From JAQBQB01 sp963846925 (GTDB taxonomy: Bacteria > Gemmatimonadota > Gemmatimonadetes > Gemmatimonadales > Gemmatimonadaceae), in NCBI GenBank assembly GCA_963846925.1, contig CAWJXW010000001.1, positions 186,001 to 250,000 of the forward strand: a stretch of DNA of 64,000 bases, given 5' to 3'. The notes beneath the pieces are model-generated. The model ran no database searches and was not told where the DNA came from. It saw nothing but the letters and a program-made list of their open reading frames with translations. Below are positions 28,534-36,986 of this stretch, one piece after another; within the stretch, counting starts at the first letter, position 1, and every line of letters begins with the position of its first letter. The position numbers and the translations under genes were made by a program.

Positions 28534-30528
28534 CCAAACGTTGTTCGACCGGTCCGTGTCCATGCTCCGCTTGTCCGGGTCGAGCTCGATCTTGGTGATC
28601 TTTTTTCCCTTGAACCCGTACAAGCGGTCGTAGTTCACCTCGTCCGTGCTCCAGATCTCGGCCGGATAGTCGAAGTTCTCGGTCGAGCCGTCGCTGAACG
28701 TGAACCGCGCGTGCAACGGCAATACACCGCGCGCGTGGTTTCCGAAAAAGACCTGCACCGAGTCGATGTCGCCGACCTGCTTCTGCCGCACGGAGTCGAC
28801 GGCGACGTCGAAGTGCGGGTTCTCGATGAACCACTCGCGGAAGAACCAGTCGAGCCGCCTGCCGCTCACGTTCTCCATGGTGCGGTAGAAATCCGCCGGG
28901 CTGGGGTGCTTGAACGCCCACCGGCGCGTGTATTCCCGGAACGCGTCGTCGAACGCCGCCGGTCCGAGGATCTCGTCGCGCAAGAGGGCGAGACCGACGG
29001 CCGTCTTCACGTACGCGTTCTCGCCGAGCAGCATCGGCTCGATGCGGTCCGGCTGCACCTCGAGCGGCACGTCGACGTTGTGCTGCATGTACGCCTCGAC
29101 CTCACGGCGGTCGTGCGCCACGCGCTGGTCGTACGTGCCCTTTTCCGGGAAGCGCCGCGCCTCCGAGAAGTAGTTGATGAACGTATTGAACCCTTCGTCC
29201 TGCCACATGTGCATCCGCTCGTTCGAGCCGACGATCATCGGGTACCACATGTGCCCGATCTCGTGCGTGATGACGTTGTAGAGCGCGTACTTCTCGGGGT
29301 TCCGGTCCTCCATGGCGAGCATCGGGTATTCCATGCCGCTGATCGGCCCCTCGACCGCGCTGATCTGCGGATACGGATACTGGAACCAGCGCTCCGAGTA
29401 TTCGTTGATCGACATGCGCGACATGTCGGCCGCGTCCTTCCACGGTTCGATCGCGCTCGGGCGGTAGTACGCGAAGGCCATATGGCCCTGCCAGCTCGAC
29501 GCGTCCCACATGTAGTCGGGCGACGCGGCCCATACGGCGTCGCGTACGTTGTGCGCCGCGAACCGCCACGTGACCATGCCGGCGGCCGTCTTCGGACGCG
29601 CGGCGCCGCTCTTCAACTCGTCCTCGGTGATGATGTGCACCGGCGTTTCGGACTTCGCCGCCTGGGCCAGGCGCGAGATCTCCGTCGGCGTCAGCACCTC
29701 GGCGGCGTTCTGGAGCATGCCCGTCGCGGCGACGATGTAGCCCGCGGGAACCGTCACCGAGAGGTTGTAGTCGCCGTACTCGAGATAGAACTCGCCTTGC
29801 CCGAGGTACGGCTCGGTGTTCCAGCCGCGCAGGTCGTCGAAGACGCAGACGCGCGGATACCATTGCGCGAGCTCGTAGAGCGCGCCGTCGCGCCCCATGC
29901 GATCGGCGCCGTGCTCGGGAACGTTGAAGTGCCACGCGACGTCGAACGTCGTCGTCTGTCCCGGAGGGAGCGGCGTCGCCAGGTCCACTTTCATGACCGT
30001 GCCTTCGACGCGCGTCTTGAGCGGAACGCCCGTGCCCTTCGCCCCCTTCGCCGCACCGGCGACCTGATTGAAGCGGTCGATGAAGTCACCGCCCTCGAAG
30101 TTGCGCGCGCCGAAGCGCGACTCCGCCGGGAAGACGTACGAGTTGAGCGACCCGTTCTTGAACGCGTTCTGCTCGACCTGGAACCAGACGAAGCGCAGCG
30201 TATCCGGCGAGTTGTTGGTGTAGCGAAGCGTCATCTCGCCGCGCAACGCTTTCGCCGCGGTGTCGAGCGTGCCGTGGAGGTCGTAGTCGGCGCGCTGCTC
30301 CCAGTACTTCGGCCCGGGCGAGCCGTCGCCGCTGCGATAGATGTTCCCGTTCGGGAGGTTGAGCGGCGCGAAGAGCGACGTGTCCCCGGAACCCGTTGGG
30401 TCGAATCGGGTGATCGGGTTTGGCGTCGCGGGCCGCGTTCCCTGCGTGCTGGATTGAGCTCCGAGCGGGGCGCTTGCGGCGACCAAAGCGGCGACGAACG
30501 CCGCGACGTGCGATGTCGAAATTTTCAT
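28525..30528 (-). CDS. M1 family metallopeptidase, exported
   Basis: A 667-residue gluzincin aminopeptidase-like protein with a signal peptide ending APLGAQ. The catalytic zinc site is HEIGHMW (residues 422-428), with the third ligand in MWQDEGFNTFINY about 19 residues on; GMEYPMLAM is a variant of the M1 exopeptidase motif. Distinctive start-of-domain sequence is PGPKYWEQRADYDLHGTLD. The same architecture recurs in the peptidase at 58238-60214 (HETGHMW, WQDEGLTRFNQAQ), so the two are paralogues. It is transcribed alone and ends opposite the ADOP permease. These M1 relatives probably digest peptides in the periplasm or outside the cell. Confidence 0.93.
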   Translation of the reverse strand: MKISTSHVAAFVAALVAASAPLGAQSSTQGTRPATPNPITRFDPTGSGDTSLFAPLNLPNGNIYRSGDGSPGPKYWEQRADYDLHGTLDTAAKALRGEMTLRYTNNSPDTLRFVWFQVEQNAFKNGSLNSYVFPAESRFGARNFEGGDFIDRFNQVAGAAKGAKGTGVPLKTRVEGTVMKVDLATPLPPGQTTTFDVAWHFNVPEHGADRMGRDGALYELAQWYPRVCVFDDLRGWNTEPYLGQGEFYLEYGDYNLSVTVPAGYIVAATGMLQNAAEVLTPTEISRLAQAAKSETPVHIITEDELKSGAARPKTAAGMVTWRFAAHNVRDAVWAASPDYMWDASSWQGHMAFAYYRPSAIEPWKDAADMSRMSINEYSERWFQYPYPQISAVEGPISGMEYPMLAMEDRNPEKYALYNVITHEIGHMWYPMIVGSNERMHMWQDEGFNTFINYFSEARRFPEKGTYDQRVAHDRREVEAYMQHNVDVPLEVQPDRIEPMLLGENAYVKTAVGLALLRDEILGPAAFDDAFREYTRRWAFKHPSPADFYRTMENVSGRRLDWFFREWFIENPHFDVAVDSVRQKQVGDIDSVQVFFGNHARGVLPLHARFTFSDGSTENFDYPAEIWSTDEVNYDRLYGFKGKKITKIELDPDKRSMDTDRSNNVWPR

Positions 30529-30748
30529 GTGCCTGGTGCGAATTGAGGAGCCTCGAGGCGTTGTGCCTACTCGAGCCAGTACCCCGTCGCGACGGCAGTG
30601 AGCCCAGCCGCCGTGCCGAAAAGTAGCGGCGCCATCCGTGCCGAGGCCTCGGACGGATTCGGCTTCTTACAACAGCCGTACCACACGCCATTTCCGTGCT
30701 GGGTCCGTGCTGGCGCCCGGCGCGGCGCCCTGGTTTGTTTCCGAGCAC

Positions 30749-32371
30749 ATGCGTGTCAATCCGCCCGCGGAAATCGTCGCCGATCGCCGGCCGCTAAGAA
30801 TTCTGCAGCTCGGCGCGATCGCCGTCGTCCTCGCCGCGACGCCGTACAAACCCTTCGACCTCGACCGTTACTTCGTGCCGAAGGAGCTCGTGCTCCTCTT
30901 CTGCGCGGCGCTGGCGTCGCTGCTCGTCGCGGTGCGACTCGCTCGTGTCTCGTTGACCGTCGTGGATCTGGCGATGGTGCTGTTCCTCGTTTCGGGACTC
31001 GCTTCGGCCATCGGCGCGACCAACCCGTGGGCGGCAGAGCGGGCGCTCGCGATTTCGGCCGGCGGCGCGGCGCTCTTCTGGTGCGCCACGTCAATTCGGC
31101 GCGCGGGTCTCTCGCGCCCGCTCCTCGCGGCGCTCGCTGCAGCCGTCATTCTCGGTGCTGTCACGGCGCTCGCCCAGGCGTACGGTCTGCGGAGCGAGTA
31201 CTTCAGTCTCAACCGTGCGCCCGGAGGGACGTTCGGCAACCGGAATTTCGTCGCTCACCTGTGCGCGATCGGCATTCCCGTCGTCGCGCTCGTGACGGTG
31301 ACGGCGCGCCGTCCGGCGACGGTCCTGATCGGTGTCGCGGGAAGCGTCGCGGTGGCCGCGGCGCTCGCCATGTCTCGCAGCCGCGCCGCGTGGCTCGCCG
31401 TCATCGTGTCGATCGGCGCGGTGGTCGTGGCCGGGGCGATGAGCCGGGGACAGTGGCGCGGCACGAGGACGTTGCCGCGACTCTCGTACATGGGCATCGC
31501 GGCTCTCGTCGGCGCGGCCGCCGCGATCTTCCTGCCCAACCGTCTCGAGTGGAAGAGCGATACGCCGTACATCGACTCGGCGATCGGTTTGGTGAATTAC
31601 AAAGAGGGAAGTGGGCACGGCCGTCTCGTGCAATACACGAATTCGCTGCACATGACCGAGACCCGGCCGCTGCTCGGCGTTGGCCCGGGAAATTGGCCGG
31701 TCGTCTACCCGAAGTACGCGTCGCGCAACGATCCGTCGCTCGCGCAGGACGAGGGCACGACGGCGAATCCGTGGCCGAGCAGCGATTGGGTCGCGTATCT
31801 GTCGGAGCGTGGCGCGATCGGACTCGCCGCGCTGATCGTGGTCCTCGTGGGTCTGCTGCGACGCGCGTACATGGACGTGCGCTCCACGCAGCCCCGAACC
31901 CAGATGGCGGACTCGGAGCACGTGATGACGTCGATGGCGCTCGTCGGCACGCTCGCCGCGGCCATCGTCGTCGGCTCGTTCGACGCCGCGCTCATCGTCG
32001 CGACGCCGGCGTATTTCGTTTGGACGCTGTCGGGAGCTTTGGCGCCGCCCTCCGACCGCACGATCGTCGCGCGGCCGTCGTTTCGATTCGCCGCGCTGTT
32101 GACGATCGTCGTGTTCGGGATTGTCGCCGTGGGTCGCAGCGCCGCGCAGCTCGCGGCGATCGCGACGTTCAGCGCGAACTCGCGCATTTCGACGATCGAG
32201 CGCGCCGCGCGGCTTGATCCGGGCTCATATCGGATTCATCTCAAGCTCGCCGAGGCGTACGTGGCGCGCGGCGAATGCGCCCGGTCACGCCCGGAGGCGC
32301 GGGTGGCTCGCGCGCTCCAGCCAAACGCCGCCGAGCCGAAGCGCGTGCTCGCTCAGTGCGGATCGCGCTAA
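30749..32371 (+). CDS. O-antigen ligase-like (Wzy_C) membrane protein with C-terminal TPR-like tail
   Basis: A polytopic membrane protein of about 540 residues with some ten to twelve hydrophobic segments. The Wzy_C/O-antigen ligase signature is visible around GGTFGNRNFVAHLCAI and in the periplasmic loop with GLVNYKEGSGHGRLVQYTNSLHMTETRPLLGVGPGNWPVVYPKYA. The tail after the last helix (AARLDPGSYRIHLKLAEAYVARGECARSRPEARVARALQP) looks like one or two TPR units. Such proteins join polysaccharide or glycan chains to lipid or protein acceptors. No other glycan gene is adjacent. The ATG at 30749 is chosen because upstream sequence (open from 30638) does not look like protein. Confidence 0.82.
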   Translation: MRVNPPAEIVADRRPLRILQLGAIAVVLAATPYKPFDLDRYFVPKELVLLFCAALASLLVAVRLARVSLTVVDLAMVLFLVSGLASAIGATNPWAAERALAISAGGAALFWCATSIRRAGLSRPLLAALAAAVILGAVTALAQAYGLRSEYFSLNRAPGGTFGNRNFVAHLCAIGIPVVALVTVTARRPATVLIGVAGSVAVAAALAMSRSRAAWLAVIVSIGAVVVAGAMSRGQWRGTRTLPRLSYMGIAALVGAAAAIFLPNRLEWKSDTPYIDSAIGLVNYKEGSGHGRLVQYTNSLHMTETRPLLGVGPGNWPVVYPKYASRNDPSLAQDEGTTANPWPSSDWVAYLSERGAIGLAALIVVLVGLLRRAYMDVRSTQPRTQMADSEHVMTSMALVGTLAAAIVVGSFDAALIVATPAYFVWTLSGALAPPSDRTIVARPSFRFAALLTIVVFGIVAVGRSAAQLAAIATFSANSRISTIERAARLDPGSYRIHLKLAEAYVARGECARSRPEARVARALQPNAAEPKRVLAQCGSR

Positions 32372-32377
32372 GACGTT

Positions 32378-33044
32378 TTATGCGCCGGGAGGCTTCGCGG
32401 CCGGCGGCGGCGTGCCGGTAGTGCCGCGGGCCGGCGGCAACGGCAGCCCGCCCGGCTTGCCCCGTTCGGGGATCATGTACTCGGGCGGCGGCGGCTCGTT
32501 GTAGCCGCGGTGACAGGTCGCGCAAGTCACCTTCGGCGTGTCCTTCGGGTAGAGCTTGGGCAGCGTGACGAGGTTGATGTCGTTCGTCATTTGCTGCATG
32601 AAGCGCGCGCGTTTCTTGTCGGTGGCGGTGTCGCTCGCCCAGTTCCCCTGGGTCGCCAGGCGATGGCAGTTCGTGCAGTTCCAGCTCAGCGGCGTCGCGT
32701 ACTCCTTGTCCATTTTGTGGACGAGCTCCGCGGCCGTGATCCCCTTGAGCACTTGAACATTCTTGAACACTTGCTCGGCGGGCTGATTCTCGCGGCCGGC
32801 GATCTCGCCCATGATCTGCGCGACATAGACGGCGCGCAGCTTCTCGAGGCTGTCGCGCGACGGCGGCGGTCGCCGCGGCGCGAGCGTCGTAACCTGCTGG
32901 CCGGCTGCCGGCCCTGCGGTCGCCGTTGTGCTGGCGATGCCGGGCGGCCGGCGCCGGCGCGGGCGTGGAGCTCGCGCCTCCATGGCCGCACGACAGCACG
33001 ATGAATGACGCAACGGCGCCGAGCAGGGTTCGTCGACCGGCCAT
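32378..33044 (-). CDS. Photosynthetic reaction centre cytochrome c subunit-like lipoprotein (frameshifted)
   Basis: A lipoprotein of about 220 residues. The N-terminus MAGRRTLLGAVASFIVLSC ends in a lipobox; a proline/alanine-rich linker follows. The conserved core reads PAEQVFKNVQVLKGITAAEL, then two heme-binding sites CTNCH and CATCHRGYNEPPPPE, as in the reduced two-heme relatives of the PufC cytochrome found in non-phototrophic Acidobacteria and Gemmatimonadota. The frame changes near 32940 in the linker. It is the last gene of a minus-strand set with the Ycf48-like gene (68 bases upstream) and the Cax antiporter. An electron-transfer role in the periplasm is likely; the partner is unknown. 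No photosynthesis genes are present. Confidence 0.85.
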
Positions 33045-33112
33045 GGTGGTCCTCGTCGGGGTGGTGACGCGAGAGTCGACGGCGGGGAAAGGCAAGCGGC
33101 CGACTCGATGAG

Positions 33113-34165
33113 CTACGGCTTCTTCGGTGCGGGCGTTGGCGACCACTTGGCGATTCGGCCTCGCGGACCGGCCGCCCATCCGTCACCGCTCGGTGCGAAC
33201 GATATCGAGTTGTAGGCGACCGTGTCCACCATCGCCCAGCTCTCACCCGCGTCGTCCGATCGCGCGGTGCCACCGAGTCCGACGGCGACGAGCTGTCGCC
33301 CACCTGACGCGGGGACGAACGCCACCGCCGACATGTAGCCGCGCGGCAGCGGACCGCGCGCCCGGCGCCAGGTGGCGCCGCCGTCGTCGGTCACCGCGAC
33401 GTTGTCGAACTCCTCCTTCGGCTTCGAGTACTCGCCGCCCACGGCCACACCGTGCCGCGAATCGCTGAACGCCAGCGAGAATATCCCCGACGCTGCGTTG
33501 CCGGCGTGGAGGGGCGCATCGGCCACCTGCCACGTGCGTCCGCGGTCGGTCGACCGGAAGACACGCGCCCGCGCACCGCCTCCCGTGCCGATCCACACGT
33601 TCGACGATCCCTGAACGACGAGACACGTGCCGCTCGCCGCGAACGCCGCCTCGCCGGGTAGCACGGGAGGCGCGGCATCGGCCGGAACCTGAGCCCATGT
33701 CTCACCGCCGTCGTCGGTGGCGAGGATGAACAGCTTGCCGCCGACCGGGTCGCTCATCGCGATGCCGTGGCGATCGTCCCAGAACGCGATCGCGTCGAGG
33801 AAGACGCCCGCCTGTGCCGTCGTGAATTGGCGGACCCAATTGGCGCCGTCGGTCGTTCGGAAAATCTGCGCTTGCCCCTGCTCGGCGGGCCCCGCGCTGA
33901 TGACCCACGCAAGCCGGTCGCTGCGCGGCGCGATGGCGCGAAAGTCGAGCCCCGACGCGCCGGGCACGGAATCGACCGACCATGTCGCGCCGCCGTTGGT
34001 GGTTCGTGCGACGCGGCCGCGCGTGCCGCTGGCCCACACGACCGACGCACTGGTCGCCACGAGCCCGCGAAACTCGGCGGTCGTTCCGCTCTGCTGAGGA
34101 ACCCACTGGGCGTGCGTTCTCGTCGCGAACGACACGAGAACAGCCAACGCGGTGACGCGTGTCAT
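33113..34165 (-). CDS. Ycf48-like BNR-repeat protein, exported
   Basis: A 350-residue beta-propeller protein with a signal peptide ending THAQ. Repeated Asp-box/BNR motifs are visible at regular spacing: RTTNGGATWSVDS, RTTDGANWVRQF, ATDDGGETWAQVP, RSTDRGRTWQVAD, VTDDGGATWRRAR and RSDDAGESWAMVD. Six or seven such repeats fit the photosystem II assembly factor Ycf48 fold, but in non-phototrophs relatives are of unknown role. It lies 25 bases after the Cax gene and 68 before the cytochrome gene on the same strand, so it could act with the cytochrome in the envelope. Confidence 0.88.
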   Translation of the reverse strand: MTRVTALAVLVSFATRTHAQWVPQQSGTTAEFRGLVATSASVVWASGTRGRVARTTNGGATWSVDSVPGASGLDFRAIAPRSDRLAWVISAGPAEQGQAQIFRTTDGANWVRQFTTAQAGVFLDAIAFWDDRHGIAMSDPVGGKLFILATDDGGETWAQVPADAAPPVLPGEAAFAASGTCLVVQGSSNVWIGTGGGARARVFRSTDRGRTWQVADAPLHAGNAASGIFSLAFSDSRHGVAVGGEYSKPKEEFDNVAVTDDGGATWRRARGPLPRGYMSAVAFVPASGGRQLVAVGLGGTARSDDAGESWAMVDTVAYNSISFAPSGDGWAAGPRGRIAKWSPTPAPKKP

Positions 34166-34190
34166 CGATCGTCCTCCCTCGAATCGAGTC

Positions 34191-35256
34191 TCAGCCCCAC
34201 CAGAACGCCGCGGCGAAGATTCCGTACAAGCCGATCAACGCAACCCCTTCGATCCACGTCGCCTCGCCGTCGTTCACGATCATCGCCGACGTCAGCGTGC
34301 TGAGGAGAAGGGCGGCGATGAGGAGGGGCGGCAACACCAGCGTGAGAGCCCCGCCGCCGAACGAAAACGAGAACAGCACGAGGATCGGAATCACGACCAA
34401 GGCGATGAGCAGCGAGCTGTTGAGGATCACGCTCATCGCGTACTGAGGTCTGTTCTTCGCCGCGAGGCGGATTCCGGCGACGTTCTCGACGGCATTGCCG
34501 GCGATCGCCACGACCACGATTCCCGCGAAGGCTTCGGAGATGTGGAGCGCGCTGATCGCCGGTTTCAGCGCCTCGACGAACCAGTCGGACACGACGGCCG
34601 CGCCGACCGACGCGCACGCCAGCGTCGTGATCGCGAGCCGACATGGACCACTCGGCGACCGTCGTGGTGATACTGACGGGACGCGCGGACCGGTCCGGAT
34701 CGGAGCCCAGCGAGAACGGCAGGCTCGCCACGAAGACGGCCAGCAACAGCAGCGAGCAGGCGACGCTGAGCGCCTTCTCGTGTCCCGCCGCCGGCGTGTG
34801 CAGCTCCGACGCCAGCGTGGGAATCGTCAGAGCGGCGACGGCCAGCATCATCAAAGAGACGATCAATCGCGGCGACTCGGCGTCGTAATGCATTCGGCCG
34901 TGTTTGAGACCGCCGACGAGGATCGCCATTCCGAGGATCAACAGCGAGTTGGCGAGGATCGAGCCGATCAACGCGCCCTGGACGACCGAAACCAGCCCAG
35001 CGCGCAGGGCGAACGTGCACACGAGCAATTCCGGAAGATTGCCGAGCGCCGCCTGGAGAATACCGGTCGCGGCCGGACCGAGGTGGGCGCCGAGCTGCTC
35101 GGTCCCGCGCGACACGTTCATGGCGAGCAGCGACAGGGCCGCCGCGGCCGCGATGAAGCGCAGCACGTCGTTCGCGCCGGTCACGCGCAGGACCGCGGCC
35201 ACGATGACCGCGGCCACGGTGGCGCCGATGATGACGGTGTCCTGCCGTGTGAGCAC
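34191..35256 (-). CDS. Calcium/proton (Cax-type) antiporter (frameshifted)
   Basis: A member of the Ca2+:cation antiporter superfamily, about 354 residues with some eleven membrane helices. The two signature repeats are present: GNLPELLVCTFALRAGLV in the first half and GNAVENVAGIRLAAKN in the second, each with the ion-binding glutamate. A central hydrophilic stretch with DPDRSARP separates the halves. The frame changes near 34640, after TTVAEWSMSAR; the other frame continues TTLACASVGAAVVSDWFVEALKP. The GTG at 35256 begins MLTRQDTVIIGATVAAVIV. Exports Ca2+ using the proton gradient by family analogy. Confidence 0.88.
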
Positions 35257-35328
35257 GCGCCAATGTAATCAGCCCGGCCTGTCGCGTGCCGGGTGGTTGC
35301 TCGCCGACGCGAGTCTCATATTTCGGCG

Positions 35329-36282
35329 ATGATCGGATTGAACGAGATACGCGACGCCCGCCAACGCATCGCCGGCCGCGTCCACGTCACGCCCACGATG
35401 TCTGCCACTCGCATTGGGGAGCGCGTCGGAGTGCATCTGGTTCTCAAATGCGAGAACCTTCAAAAGACCGGATCCTTCAAGGTCCGCGGCGTGCTCAACA
35501 AGCTGAGCCGGCTCGGCGCGGCGGAACGCGCGCGGGGCGTGGTCACCGTGTCGGCGGGGAATCACGCGCAGGCGCTCGCCTGGGGCGCGCGCTCCGCCGG
35601 GATTCACGCCGTGGTCGTCATGCCCGAGGCGGCGTCGCCGGCCAAGATCGAAGCGAGCCGCGGCTACGGAGCCGAGGTCGTGTTGCACGGGGCCACCAGC
35701 ATCCAGGCGATCGAGCGCGCTCGGGAGCTCGAGAGGGAGCGTAACCTCGTCTTCGTGCATCCGTTCGACGACGAAGTGATCTGCGCCGGCGCCGGCACCG
35801 CGGGAATGGAGCTCGTCGAGCAGGCCGGCGAGCTCGACGCGGTGGTGATCCCCATCGGCGGGGGCGGACTGATCTCCGGCATGGCCGTGGCGATCAAGGA
35901 GATGAATCCGGGCATTCGCGTGTTCGGCGTGGAACCACGCGGCGCACCGTCGATGCGGCTCAGCCTCGACGCGGGGCGGGCCGTCACACTCGAATCGGTG
36001 AACACGATCGCCGACGGCCTCGCCGCGCCGATGGCCGGCCAGGTCAACTTCGAGATCGTGCGCCGCTACGTGGATGACGTCGTGCTCATCGACGACGACG
36101 TGATCGCCGACGCGGTGCGCGAGCTCCTCGTCAGCGCGAAGCTTCTCGCGGAACCGGGCGGCGCCGCCGCGACGGCGGCCGTGCTATCGCGCGCGATCCC
36201 GCTGCGCGACGGCCAACGCATCGCCGCCGTCGTGAGCGGCGGCAACATCGCCATCGACAAGCTGCGGACGCTGCTCGGCTGA
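35329..36282 (+). CDS. Threonine/serine dehydratase (PLP fold type II)
   Basis: A 317-residue PLP enzyme that deaminates threonine to 2-oxobutanoate, or serine to pyruvate. The cofactor lysine is Lys51 in KTGSFKVRGV. The substrate-binding SAGNHAQALAWGAR and the phosphate-binding glycine loop PIGGGGLISGMAVA are both intact, and the C-terminal VSGGNIAIDKL matches the family. There is no ACT regulatory domain, so it resembles the catabolic TdcB or serine racemase-like group rather than feedback-inhibited IlvA. The ATG at 35329 is chosen from homology. It is divergent from the Cax gene and ends 18 bases before the convergent thioesterase. Confidence 0.92.
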   Translation: MIGLNEIRDARQRIAGRVHVTPTMSATRIGERVGVHLVLKCENLQKTGSFKVRGVLNKLSRLGAAERARGVVTVSAGNHAQALAWGARSAGIHAVVVMPEAASPAKIEASRGYGAEVVLHGATSIQAIERARELERERNLVFVHPFDDEVICAGAGTAGMELVEQAGELDAVVIPIGGGGLISGMAVAIKEMNPGIRVFGVEPRGAPSMRLSLDAGRAVTLESVNTIADGLAAPMAGQVNFEIVRRYVDDVVLIDDDVIADAVRELLVSAKLLAEPGGAAATAAVLSRAIPLRDGQRIAAVVSGGNIAIDKLRTLLG

Positions 36283-36300
36283 GCCAGGGTGGGGGGGCCG

Positions 36301-36753
36301 TCAGTCGGCGATGCCGCGGTCGCGCACCGTCATCATCGTGCCGACCATCGTCGCCACGAGACGCTCGCCGTCCGCGGAGTGGGCGATGACGTCCCCGCGG
36401 CACACGGTGATCGTCTTGCCGGCGCGCAGCACGCGGCCATGCGCCACGACGCGGTCGCCCTTCGCCGGCGCGAGCATGTTGATCTTGAACTCGATGCTCA
36501 GGACCGCGGCGCCCGGCGGCATCAGTGAGAGCGCCGCGTAGCCGCACGCGCTGTCGGCGACGGTCGCGAGCGCGCCGGCGTGAAGAAACCCGTGCTGCTG
36601 CGTGAGCTCCTCACGCGCCGTGAGCTCGATGTCCACTTCGCCCGGCTCGACTCGAGCGAGGCGCGCGCCGAGCGTCCCCATGAACCGCTGACGATCGAAG
36701 CTGCCGCGGACGCGGCGCTCGAACTCGGGGTCCTGCGGCTCGTGGCGCGTCAC
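36301..36753 (-). CDS. PaaI-family hotdog thioesterase
   Basis: A 150-residue hotdog-fold acyl-CoA thioesterase. The core motif is LTQQHGFLHAGALATVADSACGYAAL, followed by VLSIEFKINMLAPAKGDRVVAHGRVLRAGKTI. These match the PaaI/YbdQ group (thioester hydrolysis of phenylacetyl- or other acyl-CoAs). The GTG at 36753 is chosen because it overlaps the stop of the upstream zinc-finger gene (GTGA), which suggests translational coupling, and because family homology begins shortly after. Confidence 0.9.
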   Translation of the reverse strand: MTRHEPQDPEFERRVRGSFDRQRFMGTLGARLARVEPGEVDIELTAREELTQQHGFLHAGALATVADSACGYAALSLMPPGAAVLSIEFKINMLAPAKGDRVVAHGRVLRAGKTITVCRGDVIAHSADGERLVATMVGTMMTVRDRGIAD

Positions 36754-36965
36754 GTCGCGGCCGTCTGCCGGCACGCGACGCACATCGCGGCTGCGCCAAA
36801 ATCCACGGCGAGCCGCCGCAACCAGGAACCGTAGAGGTGCTGCGCGCAGAGCACCCGACGGCACTTCACGCACGCGCCGCCCGCCGTGATGTGAAAGCGG
36901 ACGCCGCACGCGTCGCACTCCGTCGCGATCTCGCTGTGCGCGAAGACGCGGACGCGAGGGCTCAC
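36750..36965 (-). CDS. Zinc-finger mini-protein with eight Cys/His ligands
   Basis: A 71-residue protein with GTG start. The ligands are arranged CX2C-X11-CX2C-X4-CX2H-X18-CX2C: CDAC, CVKC, CAQH and CVAC. This spacing is what cross-brace fingers such as FYVE, RING or AN1 domains use to bind two zinc ions, although the intervening sequence matches none of them clearly. It overlaps the PaaI-type thioesterase by four bases. I do not recognise the family; a protein-interaction or RNA-binding role is possible. Confidence 0.7.
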   Translation of the reverse strand: MSPRVRVFAHSEIATECDACGVRFHITAGGACVKCRRVLCAQHLYGSWLRRLAVDFGAAAMCVACRQTAAT

Positions 36966-36986
36966 GCCGAGCGGCTCCGGTTCACG

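Noticed and set aside
32378..34165. Photosynthesis gene cluster
   Set aside because: Only a PufC-like cytochrome and a Ycf48-like propeller are present; there are no puf, puh, bch or crt genes.
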